The notes beneath the pieces are model-generated. The model was given only the letters and a program-made list of their open reading frames with translations, was not told the origin of the DNA and did no database searches. This document shows, piece after piece, positions 48,120-57,666 of a stretch of 64,000 nt of DNA. The DNA lies in contig JABYQQ010000014.1 in the NCBI GenBank assembly GCA_022605405.1, forward strand, positions 248,001 to 312,000. Reading direction: 5' to 3'. The stretch comes from Earliella scabrosa (lineage: Eukaryota > Basidiomycota > Agaricomycetes > Polyporales > Polyporaceae). Position numbers and translations under genes: made by a program. Positions within the stretch are counted from its first letter, which is position 1. Each line of letters opens with the position of its first letter.

Positions 48120-51100
48120 ATGGCTCGCAAACTACGGACAGAGCGCTATGACCGGTACGGAGAGCAGAGAGTGGTGCAGCGAAAGACCAAACGTGGCAAC
48201 AAATATGTTCTCAAGAAGGCCGCGCCAAATGCCTCTGCGAGTGCGGGACTCTCTAGCTTGATCCCCGAAACACCTCGCCACTCCCAACCACCTCCCCAGC
48301 CACAGCCATCCCCGCCGATGCTTCCCGTAGATGACATTAGAAATGAATTTACATTCGAAGTCAAAAAACAGGTGTGTCTACATCTCGCTGATGTACCTAC
48401 CGGGCGATCCTCACGAATTGCCCGCGCACGCTCTCGAACAATACCCGCCGTGCACTGCAATGTCCGGAAATACCACAGACCCAGAACGACTACCAGAGAG
48501 CGTGGCTCGCGCAACACCGCGATCAGTATCTTGGTGTTCTCTATGATCAGGAGGGAGGGGGAGATGAAGCTTTCTGCAACTGCGGACGACCGGCGTTGTG
48601 GAGATGTATGGACTGTGTAGGACGGGCCGAATCCTGTGGCCCATGCTGTGCCAACTCCCATCGCCTCAACCCGCTACATCGTATCGAATATTGGACAGGA
48701 ACCCACTATGAACAATCATGGCTACGCACGCTGGGTGTCAGAGTAGCCCTCGGGCACAGTGGGGCTGATTGCCCGACGCAGCGCCGGTGGGAGCGGTCAT
48801 CTTCTGCAGCAAGCAGATCGGTCAAGACGAGTTCCTCGCCGCTGTCCTCTCCTCCGCCATCCTCTCCTACTCCATCCTCCCCTCCTCCATCGTCTCCGCC
48901 ACCATCGTCTCCCCGCCCATCATCTCCTGCGGAGAGCGACAACACTGACCCTCCACCGCCGGCCCTCGGTAAGCGACGGGCCGAGGGCGAGCCGGACAAT
49001 CCCCTCAAGACTCGGGCACGCTCTACCTTGACCCCCATAGAGTCAGACACGGAAAGTGAAACCGAGGAGATTGGAGAGGACCCTGAGCAGGATGACGACG
49101 AGTACCGCCAGTGCCCGTATGTCCTATCTCCCGATGACGCTGCTTCGATGCCGCGCCTGTCCGAGTCCTCCCTCGCAGGAGCTGCCCGCAGACCTCGACA
49201 ATCGACCCGCATACACTTGGGGACACCCAGTATGATGGTCGTGGTGGATGTATCTGGGGTCCACGAGCTACCGTTCGTGTTTTGCTCATGTGCCGACGCG
49301 GAATCCCGAGACCTCCAACTCCTACGAATGGGCTACTATCCCGCAACTGCCCGCCGGCCACGAACCGTCTTTACATTCCGAGTGCTAGACGATTTCTTGC
49401 TGACAAACAAGGAGTGCAAGACGGCTGCTATGAACTACTACAACAAACTTCGTCGGATAACCGACGATACGTTTCCGCACGCAGTCCCAGTACGAGAACA
49501 GCTATGTAGCCGCTCCGCTGTATCTGATGTGCGTCTGTTTACAGGACAGATACCGCGATCTACTGCGCGTATCTCGTCAGTGGCGAAACCTCAAAGCTCG
49601 AAAGCGGTTCGGAGTTGGATATCGGAACGAGCAGCCCCCCGGCCCAGGAGGCTTGACGACGTCTTGCCCGGCGTGTCCACGCCCTGGAATCAACATGGCG
49701 GACGGATGGGAGCAGGATGCAGATCGGTAAGTCAGTTCACTACGCAGAGCACCTAGCTTAACGACTCATTGCTCTCAGATGGAAACACATGCCTACCGTG
49801 ATTCTCGACGGGAACTTTAGTGCCCAGCATCAACACATGAAAAACCCGCAGGACGATGTCCGCTTATCCGACGGGCACGGATACATGGTCACCAGTGCAC
49901 CCTACAGGGAGCACCTACGAACGGCCGTTCAGTTTAAGCAGGTAGGGCCCGCCACAATGTTGCACAGTCGCATGTAACTGACGAGTCTGCAGAAACTGAC
50001 ATGCCATGATCACCGCGCCGTCTTAGCGGCAGCTTCTGAGCGAGCCCCTCTGGAAGCCACCGGAATTGGCGCTGCAGCATGTAGTCGCCACGGTTTTTTT
50101 ATTCCCCACTCTACAGTCGACTTTCAGAAGGGCGAGCAGTGAGTTCTACTTGTCTTCCAAGCGGGCCCGCCCGGGGAATTCATGTTAGCTAATATATTAC
50201 CCGCAGACAGAAGAACATGGACTACTGCCTGTGCCAGGTCATCCTGTTCTTTCAAACACTGTATCTGCTATTGATTCTCTACGACATATGGTGTCACTAC
50301 TGTGTGCACCTTATGCGACGGTTTGAGCGCAGCCCGAGCTTACATATGCCCGCTGACCTCACAGTGATGGGTGGGATTGACCAATTCCACGTTCACGGAC
50401 ATATCCGCGAGTGCTACCCTCGATACTCTCCTAATTTTATTCCGGGAGCCGGTGTACAGGATGGCGACGTTCTAGAGACACTCTGGATCAATGTGAATGA
50501 GATCTCTACCAGCACTCGCGGGATGTCTGACGGACATCGTCAAGAGTCTATCGACGACATCATGGAGGATTCGAACTGGAACAAGCTCCTGCGTGTAGGT
50601 ACGCCAACCTACAACATTGGAGATGCAGACCGGCTCTTGACATTGGATTGAACAGCGCCGGCTCTGGCTCGAAAATGGAGGACTGCATGTGAGGAGTGGG
50701 GGCCCGCGGCGCAGGCGTTGCAGAAGGCGGGCGAAGAAGTGGATCCCAAACAGATCGAACAGTGGACCAGGTTGGCCAAGCGGGCGGCAGAGATGCGGCA
50801 CAAGGACATCAAGGTGATGGACGTATTTGAGTTCGAGAGTCGAAAACGTGAGTGTGGAACCCGCAGCTTGCCCGCATTTGCGTTCATTGACCGGAGCGCC
50901 AACAGTTCCGACTCGGGCAGAGATTCAGCTCCAGCTCACGCGGGCCGAGAATGAACATCGTGAAGGACTGAAAGGCTCAGCGGCTTGGCTGGCCTCTGGA
51001 CTTAAGATCGAGGAGACGAGGTATGGTCTGATCAGCAATATCATCAGTTTACTTAATGACATCTGTCCAGGCTATCTGTTGCCGCCAAAGCAAGATCCGT

Positions 51101-52192
51101 TACACTACACAGTCCACTAGCAGAGCAAATTGCGCTTGAACAAATGAGGACCAACCTGCTGCGCGACATAGAGCGGTTCCACAAAGAGGCCGCCTCCTAC
51201 CTGAGCCCGCTCACGCTCGCGGCTGCCCGGTCCCTGGATGCGGACATATCGTCGCTCGGGATGGAATGGGACAGCATAACAGCGGCAAGCGAGGTTGCCG
51301 ATGAACGCGCTACCCCAGCACAAGACGGCGAAGCAGATACGCATGAAGGCTCTAACAACAGAGGTCCGACCATCCCTGAGCGGATGAAGATCGCATTGCC
51401 GTCAAATCTCGGGCGCGCGTTCTGCAAAGAACACGGCCTTGAAGTTCTCGTCAAGAAGGAGCGGGAGCTCCGCGTCGGTCAGATGAACGACACGCTGCAT
51501 GGGATACGAGTAGCGGTCGGGTACAAGTCGTTTCTCTATTGAACAGGTGTGCGCAAAGCGACGTCGCATCGTCAGAAACTGCGCAGTTTTGACGAGGTCC
51601 ATCTTGCGGATGCGGGCGTACTGCACAATGCCCGTACATACTCTGCCGCCCGTGCAGCATCCGCCGCACTCTACGATGAGCGGGACCCCAAGGAGCTCGC
51701 GGCTCGAGATGAACTCTTCTTGCGATACCGGGTTCTGGAGAAGACTGACTTGAAGGCCAATACCGCGATTATCGAGCAAGCCACGAGAGGCATCCGCAAC
51801 AAGCATCTAGCTTGGTTCTGGAGCCTAGACGTCGAGGAGGACTCCAAGGAAAGTCCGTGGATGAGCGAAAGTGCGTGAATTACTATTTCTGTCAGCCGTG
51901 ACTGACTCACTCATCAGTGTACCGGGTTGTTTGGCTGCGGGCACACGAGCGGAAGACCCGCTGGACTGAAGAGCTTGTTCTCGTCTGGCTCGAGATGACG
52001 CGAACGCTCAGGACGTTTCAGTTCTGGGAAGACGAGTGGACTGATCGTCGGGAGAGAGAAGGCCGGGCAGGACATCGTGCATTCGCCGCCCGCCAGGCGG
52101 CCATATGGCGCGGGCTGAACGGTCATGCATCGCAGCTGTTCCAAACAGCTCGCACCCGATACAGCGCCCCAGTTGCTGTAAGGGTAGCGTAA
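48120..52192 (+). CDS. KDZ transposase, CxC2 type, of element B (one in-frame stop)
   Basis: Multi-exon gene starting MARKLRTERYDRY. A CxC2-like cluster (AFCNCGRPALWRCMDC, ESCGPCC, LNPLHRIEYWTG) precedes a Pro/Ser linker. Next come VVVDVSGVHELPFVFCSC and TVFTFRVLDDFLL, typical of CxC2 KDZ proteins. The catalytic core has TVILDGNFSAQHQHMKNP, ILYDIWCHYCVHL, DQFHVHGHIRECY and DVLETLWINVNEISTSTRGM. The C-terminal region (TDLKANTAIIEQATRGIRNK, LAWFWSLDVEED) is also typical. One in-frame TGA at 51540-51542 follows KSFLY, where an Arg codon would be expected. The frame continues on both sides, so this is probably a CGA-to-TGA change that truncates the protein. Fragments of C-terminal helix follow to the TAA at 52190-52192. 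Confidence 0.85.
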
Positions 52193-52393
52193 ATTCTGGC
52201 CGGATTATGTATTGTATTGAGGTATCTATCGTCTATGGCGTGAAATGCCCGCGAGCGGGCGCCGCTCGGGCGGGCAATATCTCTGACTGCGCGCGCGCTG
52301 ATCTTGGGCTCCGGTACGGCCCGGGGGTGCGGAGAAAGGCTCGTGCTCTTGTCTGATGTCTCTCGCGCTGTTCATTCTTCTGCTCTCACAGCA

Positions 52394-53099
52394 ATGACCA
52401 CGGCAAAGACAATGCCCGCCCGGATCCTGGCTGCTGGACGTATTGAACTAGACTTGATATCCTGGCGCATCGTCCAGGCGCTGCGCGCATACCCGGCGGG
52501 GGCTGATATTCAAGTGCAGCGACGCTGGCGGCATGGATTAGGGCGCGAGATGGTAGGTGTGATTACGTGACTATCTCAGTACAGTCAGTCTCACCGGAAG
52601 CAACATCCCAGTGGCAGGCTATCTATGCCATGGGGCTGACGGCGGCAACCGGGGCAGTCCCTGCGGGGTTGGGCTGTGCTGGTGCAATCCTGCCCGTACT
52701 GAAGACGATGTTTGCCAACATCGAGTGGCGAGATCTGGCGATCTGGGTCAAGCTTGAGGAAATCAACGTGGAAGGCGTGGTCAGTACTCTGGACGCATCG
52801 ATCGACTTTGCCGACAGTGCTCTCGCGGGCGATCAGTGGTGGCTGTGGCCGAATGCGGGTAATGACGAATTCACTCCCCCTGCCTGGTGGAATGCTCCAT
52901 CAGAGGCCGTGGCATGTATTCTGCAAGCTATAATCAGTAAATAGAACTGATTCCGTTGTAGAACCGACCGTTGATGGTCCACTACATGGACATTGTCGGT
53001 GTGTCTGCTCTTGCGGAGTCTATCGTCAAGACAGCCGATTGCCAGAAGAAAATCGTAGGCACTCATGTGCAGCAGGAGGATTTACGCAGGACGGAATAA
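52394..53099 (+). CDS. Small Trp-rich protein W of element B
   Basis: Three exons (52394-52552, 52612-52908, 52962-53099) give about 197 aa. Exon 1 contains SWRIVQALRAYPAG and RHGLGREM, exon 2 WQAIYAMGLTAATG and WWLWPNAG, exon 3 PLMVHYMDIVGV. Both introns match the positions and phases of the element A copy (14778-15604), which argues strongly for homology despite low identity. It lies 201 bp downstream of the KDZ gene in the same orientation. Function unknown. Confidence 0.65.
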
Positions 53100-53504
53100 A
53101 TAGAAGCGGGTGGAGGGTATGAGATTGCTTCGGTATATGATGATGTGGCGGTAGCTTGATCTGTGGGGTCTGGCTGGCGGGCAGTGCGGGCGGGCAACAT
53201 CGCGGGCAGTGTGGCAAATGTAATTAATGGGCGGGGATTATGGACAGACCTTGGTCAAAATAGCACATTCATCAAATAGCTGTCACTTCAATCCAAACTT
53301 GTAGAGAATTCCTCGAGCTCGAAGCTTCAGAACCATGGTTGATGTGCTATATGGCCACGGAGTGTGTACAATATACAGGGACCAAATATGTCCAGATGAG
53401 CAAGTCAATTGACATTTCATATATTCATGACAGTAAGTTGAGCAGTGCAGGAAACCTGCAGGGAACTGGATCTTATGAAGAAGAGCATCAGCGGTGTTCA
53501 GTAT
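53100..53504. other. AT-rich right flank of element B, gene-free
   Basis: Falls between the W gene and the satellite. AT-rich with few CG dinucleotides; ctgtcacttcaat at about 53281 matches the left flank of element B. No gene seen. Confidence 0.5.
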
Positions 53505-54740
53505 TGGCAGATGCACGGAGATAATATTTACACGTTGATCATCCAGTTGAGATATAATATGCACACCACGGTACCTCGATTGGCGGACGATGTTCCCAGG
53601 AGTGTTGTCTGATTGGGATTCGATATATCCATGATCGTTGATCAATTGGAGAGGGATATCTACAGCTCAGTGCACCAGTCGGGAGACAATATTGCCAGTC
53701 CGCTGCACCAGTTAGGCTCCCTCTCTCCGGATGAAGCTGCACCTGGAACTTTCGGCAGATGCACGGAGATAATATTTGCACGTTGATCATCCAGTTGAGA
53801 TATAATATGCACATGGCGGTACCTCGATTGGCGGACGATGCTCCCAGGGGTGTTGTCTGATTGGGATTCGATATATCCATGATCGTTGATCAATTGGACA
53901 GGGATATCTACAGCTCAGTGGACCAGTCGGGAGACAATATTGCCAGTCCGCTGCACCAGTTAGGCTCCCTCTCTCCGGATGAAGCTGCACCTGGAACTTT
54001 CGGCAGATGCACGGAGATAATATTTGCACGTTGATCATCCAGTTGAGATATAATATGCACATGGCGGTACCTCGATTGGCGGACGATGTTCCCAGAAGTG
54101 TTGTCTGATTGGGATTCGATATATCCATGATCGTTGATCAATTGGAGAGGGATATCTACAGCTCAGTGGACCAGTCGGGAGACAATATTGCCAGTCCGCT
54201 GCACCAGTTAGGCTCCCTCTCTCCGGATGAAGCTGCACCTGGAACTTTCGGCAGATGCACGGAGATAATATTTGCACGTTGATCATCCAGTTGAGATATA
54301 ATATGCACATGGCGGTACCTCGATTGGCGGACGATGTTCCCAGAAGTGTTGTCTGATTGGGATTCGATATATCCATGATCGTTGATCAATTGGAGAGGGA
54401 TATCTACAGCTCAGTGGACCAGTCGGGAGACAATATTGCCAGTCCGCTGCACCAGTTAGGCTCCCTCTCTCCGGATGAAGCTGCACCTGGAACTTTCGGC
54501 AGATGCACGGAGATAATATTTGCACGTTGATCATCCAGTTGAGATATAATATGCACATGGCGGTACCTCGATTGGCGGACGATGTTCCCAGAAGTGTTGT
54601 CTGATTGGGATTCGATATATCCATGATCGTTGATCAATTGGAGAGGGATATCTACAGCTCAGTGGACCAGTCGGGAGACAATATTGCCAGTCCGCTGCAC
54701 CAGTTAGGCTCCCCCTTTCCGGATGAAGCTGCACCTGGGC
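53505..54740. repeat. 248-bp satellite, five copies
   Basis: Five head-to-tail units of 248 bp, for example ggcagatgcacgg at 53506 and 53754. Copies 2 to 4 are almost identical; the first and last are more diverged at the outer edges. Units contain gatcgttgatcaattgg and two EcoRV-like gatatc/gatata words. Apparent 113-codon frames recur with the repeat and are not genes. The array lies in the AT-rich right flank of element B. Confidence 0.95.
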
Positions 54741-55269
54741 CTTTTGGTGGGTCTAGTAGACATGCTCATTTCATGCTTATCACCATATCATAAGTACAGT
54801 ATCCTGAACCAATTGATCAGTCAATACTGATTGACATTCACAGAGAGCAATTTCAGTCTACCACTAGATACAGCTCCAATAGCACTAGTGGTAAGATGTG
54901 ACACATTGTTCATGAATTGAACACAATATTACAAGACTCTGGATCAGGATCTGGTCACATAAGTCATTTACTGGTTGATCTGCACATAATACCTACACAG
55001 AGCTTGAAACTCACTGTATTGCAACCTCCTTGCAAAGGACCTGAGCTATGCCAACAACACAGCCCCCTCATGTCTAAAGCTAAGAGAACCAATAGACAGC
55101 AAGTATATAACCACAGCACAGATCAATAGCCATACACATCCATAACAAATACATTTGAATGGACCACCTAGTGGCATGATTCTGATCAGAGATACATCCT
55201 GTGAACACTATATGATCTCAATTGACTTTCATATTTAGCCAAATGAACATTATTACTAAGTTCAACTGC
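54741..55269. other. AT-rich, CpG-poor right end of element B
   Basis: About 530 bp between the satellite and the right inverted repeat. Composition is like the left flank (19.24-20.37 kb). No gene or RNA seen. Confidence 0.5.
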
Positions 55270-55336
55270 CCCAGCACCTTGGGAGTTTATCACACTTTAC
55301 TGACCAGTACACTGTATATATCTACTACATGGGCTC
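55270..55336. repeat. Right terminal inverted repeat of element B
   Basis: Complement of this stretch, read inward, gives AGTAGAT at 10 nt, CAGTGTACTG, CAGTAAA and GTGATAAACT, matching 19174-19240. Confidence 0.8.
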
Positions 55337-55343
55337 ATAACTC
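55337..55343. repeat. Right target-site duplication of element B
   Basis: ATAACTC, identical to 19167-19173. Its complement GAGTTAT forms part of the splice donor region gtgagttat of the split KDZ/Ulp1 gene. Confidence 0.8.
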
Positions 55344-55345
55344 AC

Positions 55346-57178
55346 CTGTTAAAGTCGCGTCCAAACCGCGTGCCTCCGAAACACGCCGGACACCGTTTCT
55401 GCAAGATCCGGTCGCAGCTACTTGCTTTGAGTCCAGCAGCATTCAATCCCGGTATGTGAGGCTCTTGACTGGTCGGAGCCTGTGTCGCTGCAGGTCGCGG
55501 AGGATTGGCCGAGGGGCCACGATTTTGCTCTCTCGGACCTCCCGCAACATGTCCATCTGAACCCTCTCTCGGACCTTCTGCTGAGTGTGCGTTCGGACCC
55601 TCCCACGAACCTCCTGCCGGATGTGCGTTCGGACCCTCCCACGGACCTCCCTGGAGACCTCCTCCCGGACCTCCCTGGAGACCTCCCCCCGAACCCTCCC
55701 GCGGACCTCCCTGGAGACCTCCCCCCGGACGTCCTACCGGAAGTCTATGGAGAGGTCCCGTGGTACCCTCCCTTGAAGGTTCTGACGGATGTCCATGCGC
55801 ACCCTCCAGCGGAGGTCCTCCAAACGGTTCCAAGGGACCCTCGCGAGTACCTGCAGTGGGAGGGTGAGAACGAATACCTACCGCCAGAGGTCCTGTCGGC
55901 CATTCCATTGTAGCTCCTCCGGAAGTTGCGCGTTCCGTCGTTCCCTGGTGTGCCCCTAGAATAATATGTCAGTTAGTAGCGGGAATACTTATGAACTATT
56001 CTATGAACAGAGGCAAGCCTTACCTGTGTCCTGGGACATTGCCTCGGATTCCGAACCTTTCGCGACCTTGAAGGATATGACCGTTTGCAAACAATCGTCG
56101 ACAGCGGTCTCCACGATGGAATCGACTCGATTCCGGAGGCAGTCGTACCATTGTATCGCGTATCCTATTCCTCGGCGGAACGGGTCTTGGACAGGTTCTC
56201 CCTAGTGCAAAAGAGTCAAGGATCGGTATCGTGAGGTCTCGGAGCATGCAAGTAGCGGAGCGACTATAGCTCGGACTGACCTTGTCGTTCAGAACAGGGA
56301 AACCACGTCTCTGATACAACGTCTTGAGTGCTCCTGCCAGCGCAGTCACCGCGTCCGCCGATCGTTCGAAGAGTGCGAAGTAGAAATCGAGGAGGTCTAT
56401 CGACACGGCTACACGGGGCTGAGAGGGTGCTGTGGGGAATAGACCATTCTTGACAAGCGTATGGGATAGAGGCGAGCAGGAGCATGAATGTATATCGAGT
56501 GTTGCTAAATCTATATCAGAGAGAACTTCGTCAATCGCAGGTGGACGCGTCAGCAAAAACAGGCGTACGGTCAAAATAGAGACATGTGATGCTTGTCACT
56601 TCTAGCATGCAGGATTGTTCCATGCAGTGACATGGCTCAAAGCTTCCGGAGCCTCCGCCGGTCCGCCCTTGAGCTGCTTGTAAATATGTAAGATAGTTCG
56701 GTACCAGAGTTGGGATAAGCGCCAGCCAGGTGGAATATAGGCGATGCGCCGCCTCGTCCGGATGGAGTCGTCGGGATTTTTTTGAAGCAGCGGTTTCCGC
56801 CGTAAACTCGACATGGTTGTCCTGCATCATCACATCATCCTCTGGAGGTATGGCGTGGGGGTTGTCAGAATCGAGGAGAGGTTCGCTGGTCATCTCCGAG
56901 TCCGAGAGGTCATCCGCGGCCGCAGCGTCAACGGAAGTCGGATTCGAGTCTGATGGACCCGGAGTTGGAGTACCGGGAGGATGGAGAAGTTCCGCGATTT
57001 CTTGAGCGAGTCGGTCTCTGAGAACGAGTGCGTTGGCTCGTGTCACGACTTCCGCATTCTTCCGAGGGGCGCGCCGTCCTTGAGGAGTGCTGAAGTGCTG
57101 GCCCACGGCTTGCTCATTGCGACGTGGTGGTCGCCGCGGAGGCGTTTGGGGAGGCGGTAGCACATACTGAGAGTCCAT
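55346..57178 (-). CDS. KDZ transposase/Ulp1 protease, 5' half of split gene
   Basis: Upstream half of the gene continued at 15739-19122. Starts MDSQYVLPPPQTP at 57178. A disordered lead is followed by a CxC1-like cysteine cluster (PCHCMEQSCMLEV, then after an intron IHSCSCSPLSHTLV) and a helical region (SIDLLDFYFALFERSADAV, QWYDCLRNRVDSIVE). A Gly/Pro/Glu-rich low-complexity stretch (55.5-55.85 kb) separates these from RCPACFGGTRFGRDFNR, which leads straight into the catalytic core in intact KDZ proteins. The last codon is split by the donor AACAG|gtgagt at 55346/55345, phase-matched to the acceptor at 19123. No stop or frameshift is visible. Confidence 0.85.
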
Positions 57179-57666
57179 ACTAGAAAGGAAGACGATGGCG
57201 GTGGTTTCAAGGCTGTAGAGGCCCTCAGGCGCCGTGTTAGAGAGGTGTGCGGGCGCGGCGTGTAGACTTAGGTTGAGTAAATTTCGGTCATGTAATTGCT
57301 AAGTACTACAAGCGGGAGAATCTCGTCGGAGAGGAGGTCTTTGCGAACGTCCCAGAGAGGGTCCTTTTGAATTTGAGGTCGCCAGTGACGTCCTGGGGAG
57401 CGTCCGAGCGGTAAATTACCAAAGGGGGGGACGCTATTAATAGGATGACAGCATGGGAACAGGTACCAAGGGGGTCCTCTAAGGTAGGTTTCCCATCTAC
57501 AACGAAACCCACCTAAGAGGTTGGTCGTAGTCCTGGTCAGGCCCTGCCTTAGGTGGCGAGAGCAAACCTGAGAGGGATGCCACGTGACCGTGGCTGTCGT
57601 GGCGGGCCGGGGGTCGGGAATCGGGATCAGAGGCCGGAGGCGGCGCGCGCGATTAGGTCGAGGGCG
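57179..57666. other. Junction between element A and host DNA
   Basis: No gene that I can support. An imperfect palindrome (57476-57492 with 57504-57520, 2 mismatches in 17) lies close to the expected right boundary of element A, with a related ccttaggtgg at about 57547. A minus-strand frame ending near 57268 reads like coding sequence for about 30 codons but has no context. Confidence 0.4.
57476..57520. repeat. Imperfect palindrome near right end of element A
   Basis: Arms cctctaaggtaggtttc and gaaacccacctaagagg with an 11-nt loop. It may be a terminal structure of element A or a promoter motif of the host gene that starts about 150 bp away. Confidence 0.6.

Larger units (their letters stand above)
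19174..55336. mobile_element. Element B, KDZ transposon carrying TET/JBP and cargo
   Basis: A 36,163-bp element, or about 18.05 kb once nested element C is removed. It lies within the intron between the two halves of the KDZ/Ulp1 gene. Flanks are 7-bp direct repeats (ATAACTC). Inverted repeats at the two ends share AGTAGAT at exactly 10 nt from each terminus, then CAGTATACTG or CAGTGTACTG, CAGTAAA and GTGATAAACT. The outermost 10 nt are poorly matched. Genes: PIG-motif protein, Zn-cluster protein, large HMG-like disordered protein, TET/JBP dioxygenase, CxC2-type KDZ transposase and W protein. Its own KDZ protein is the likely transposase. Confidence 0.85.
799..57178. mobile_element. Element A, KDZ/Ulp1 transposon (core only, ends undefined)
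   Basis: This is the outermost of three nested elements. The genes I assign to it are the large disordered gene (799-7631), the PIG-motif gene (8125-9094), the Zn-cluster gene (9460-12454), a TET/JBP gene (12668-14012), the small W gene (14778-15604) and the KDZ/Ulp1 transposase split between 15739-19122 and 55346-57178. Assignment rests on the same set of genes recurring in element B. The terminal repeats of A were not found, so the coordinates only span its outermost genes. The right boundary must lie between 57,179 and the host gene at 57,667; the left end may be before 799 or outside the window. Confidence 0.6.

Noticed and set aside
52909..52961. GC-AG intron in the W gene of element B
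   Set aside because: A GT donor three bases upstream gives the same frame and matches the element A copy.
53539..54624. Repeated 113-codon frames
   Set aside because: They recur every 248 bp with the satellite, have no start context and no domain.
53505..54740. CRISPR-like array
   Set aside because: Units are 248 bp, head-to-tail, without unique spacers, in a eukaryotic sequence.
1..57560. Terminal inverted repeats of element A
   Set aside because: A weak resemblance between the gtacctacccat repeats at 1-250 and gtacctgttcccat (complement, about 57.45-57.46 kb) is too short to accept.
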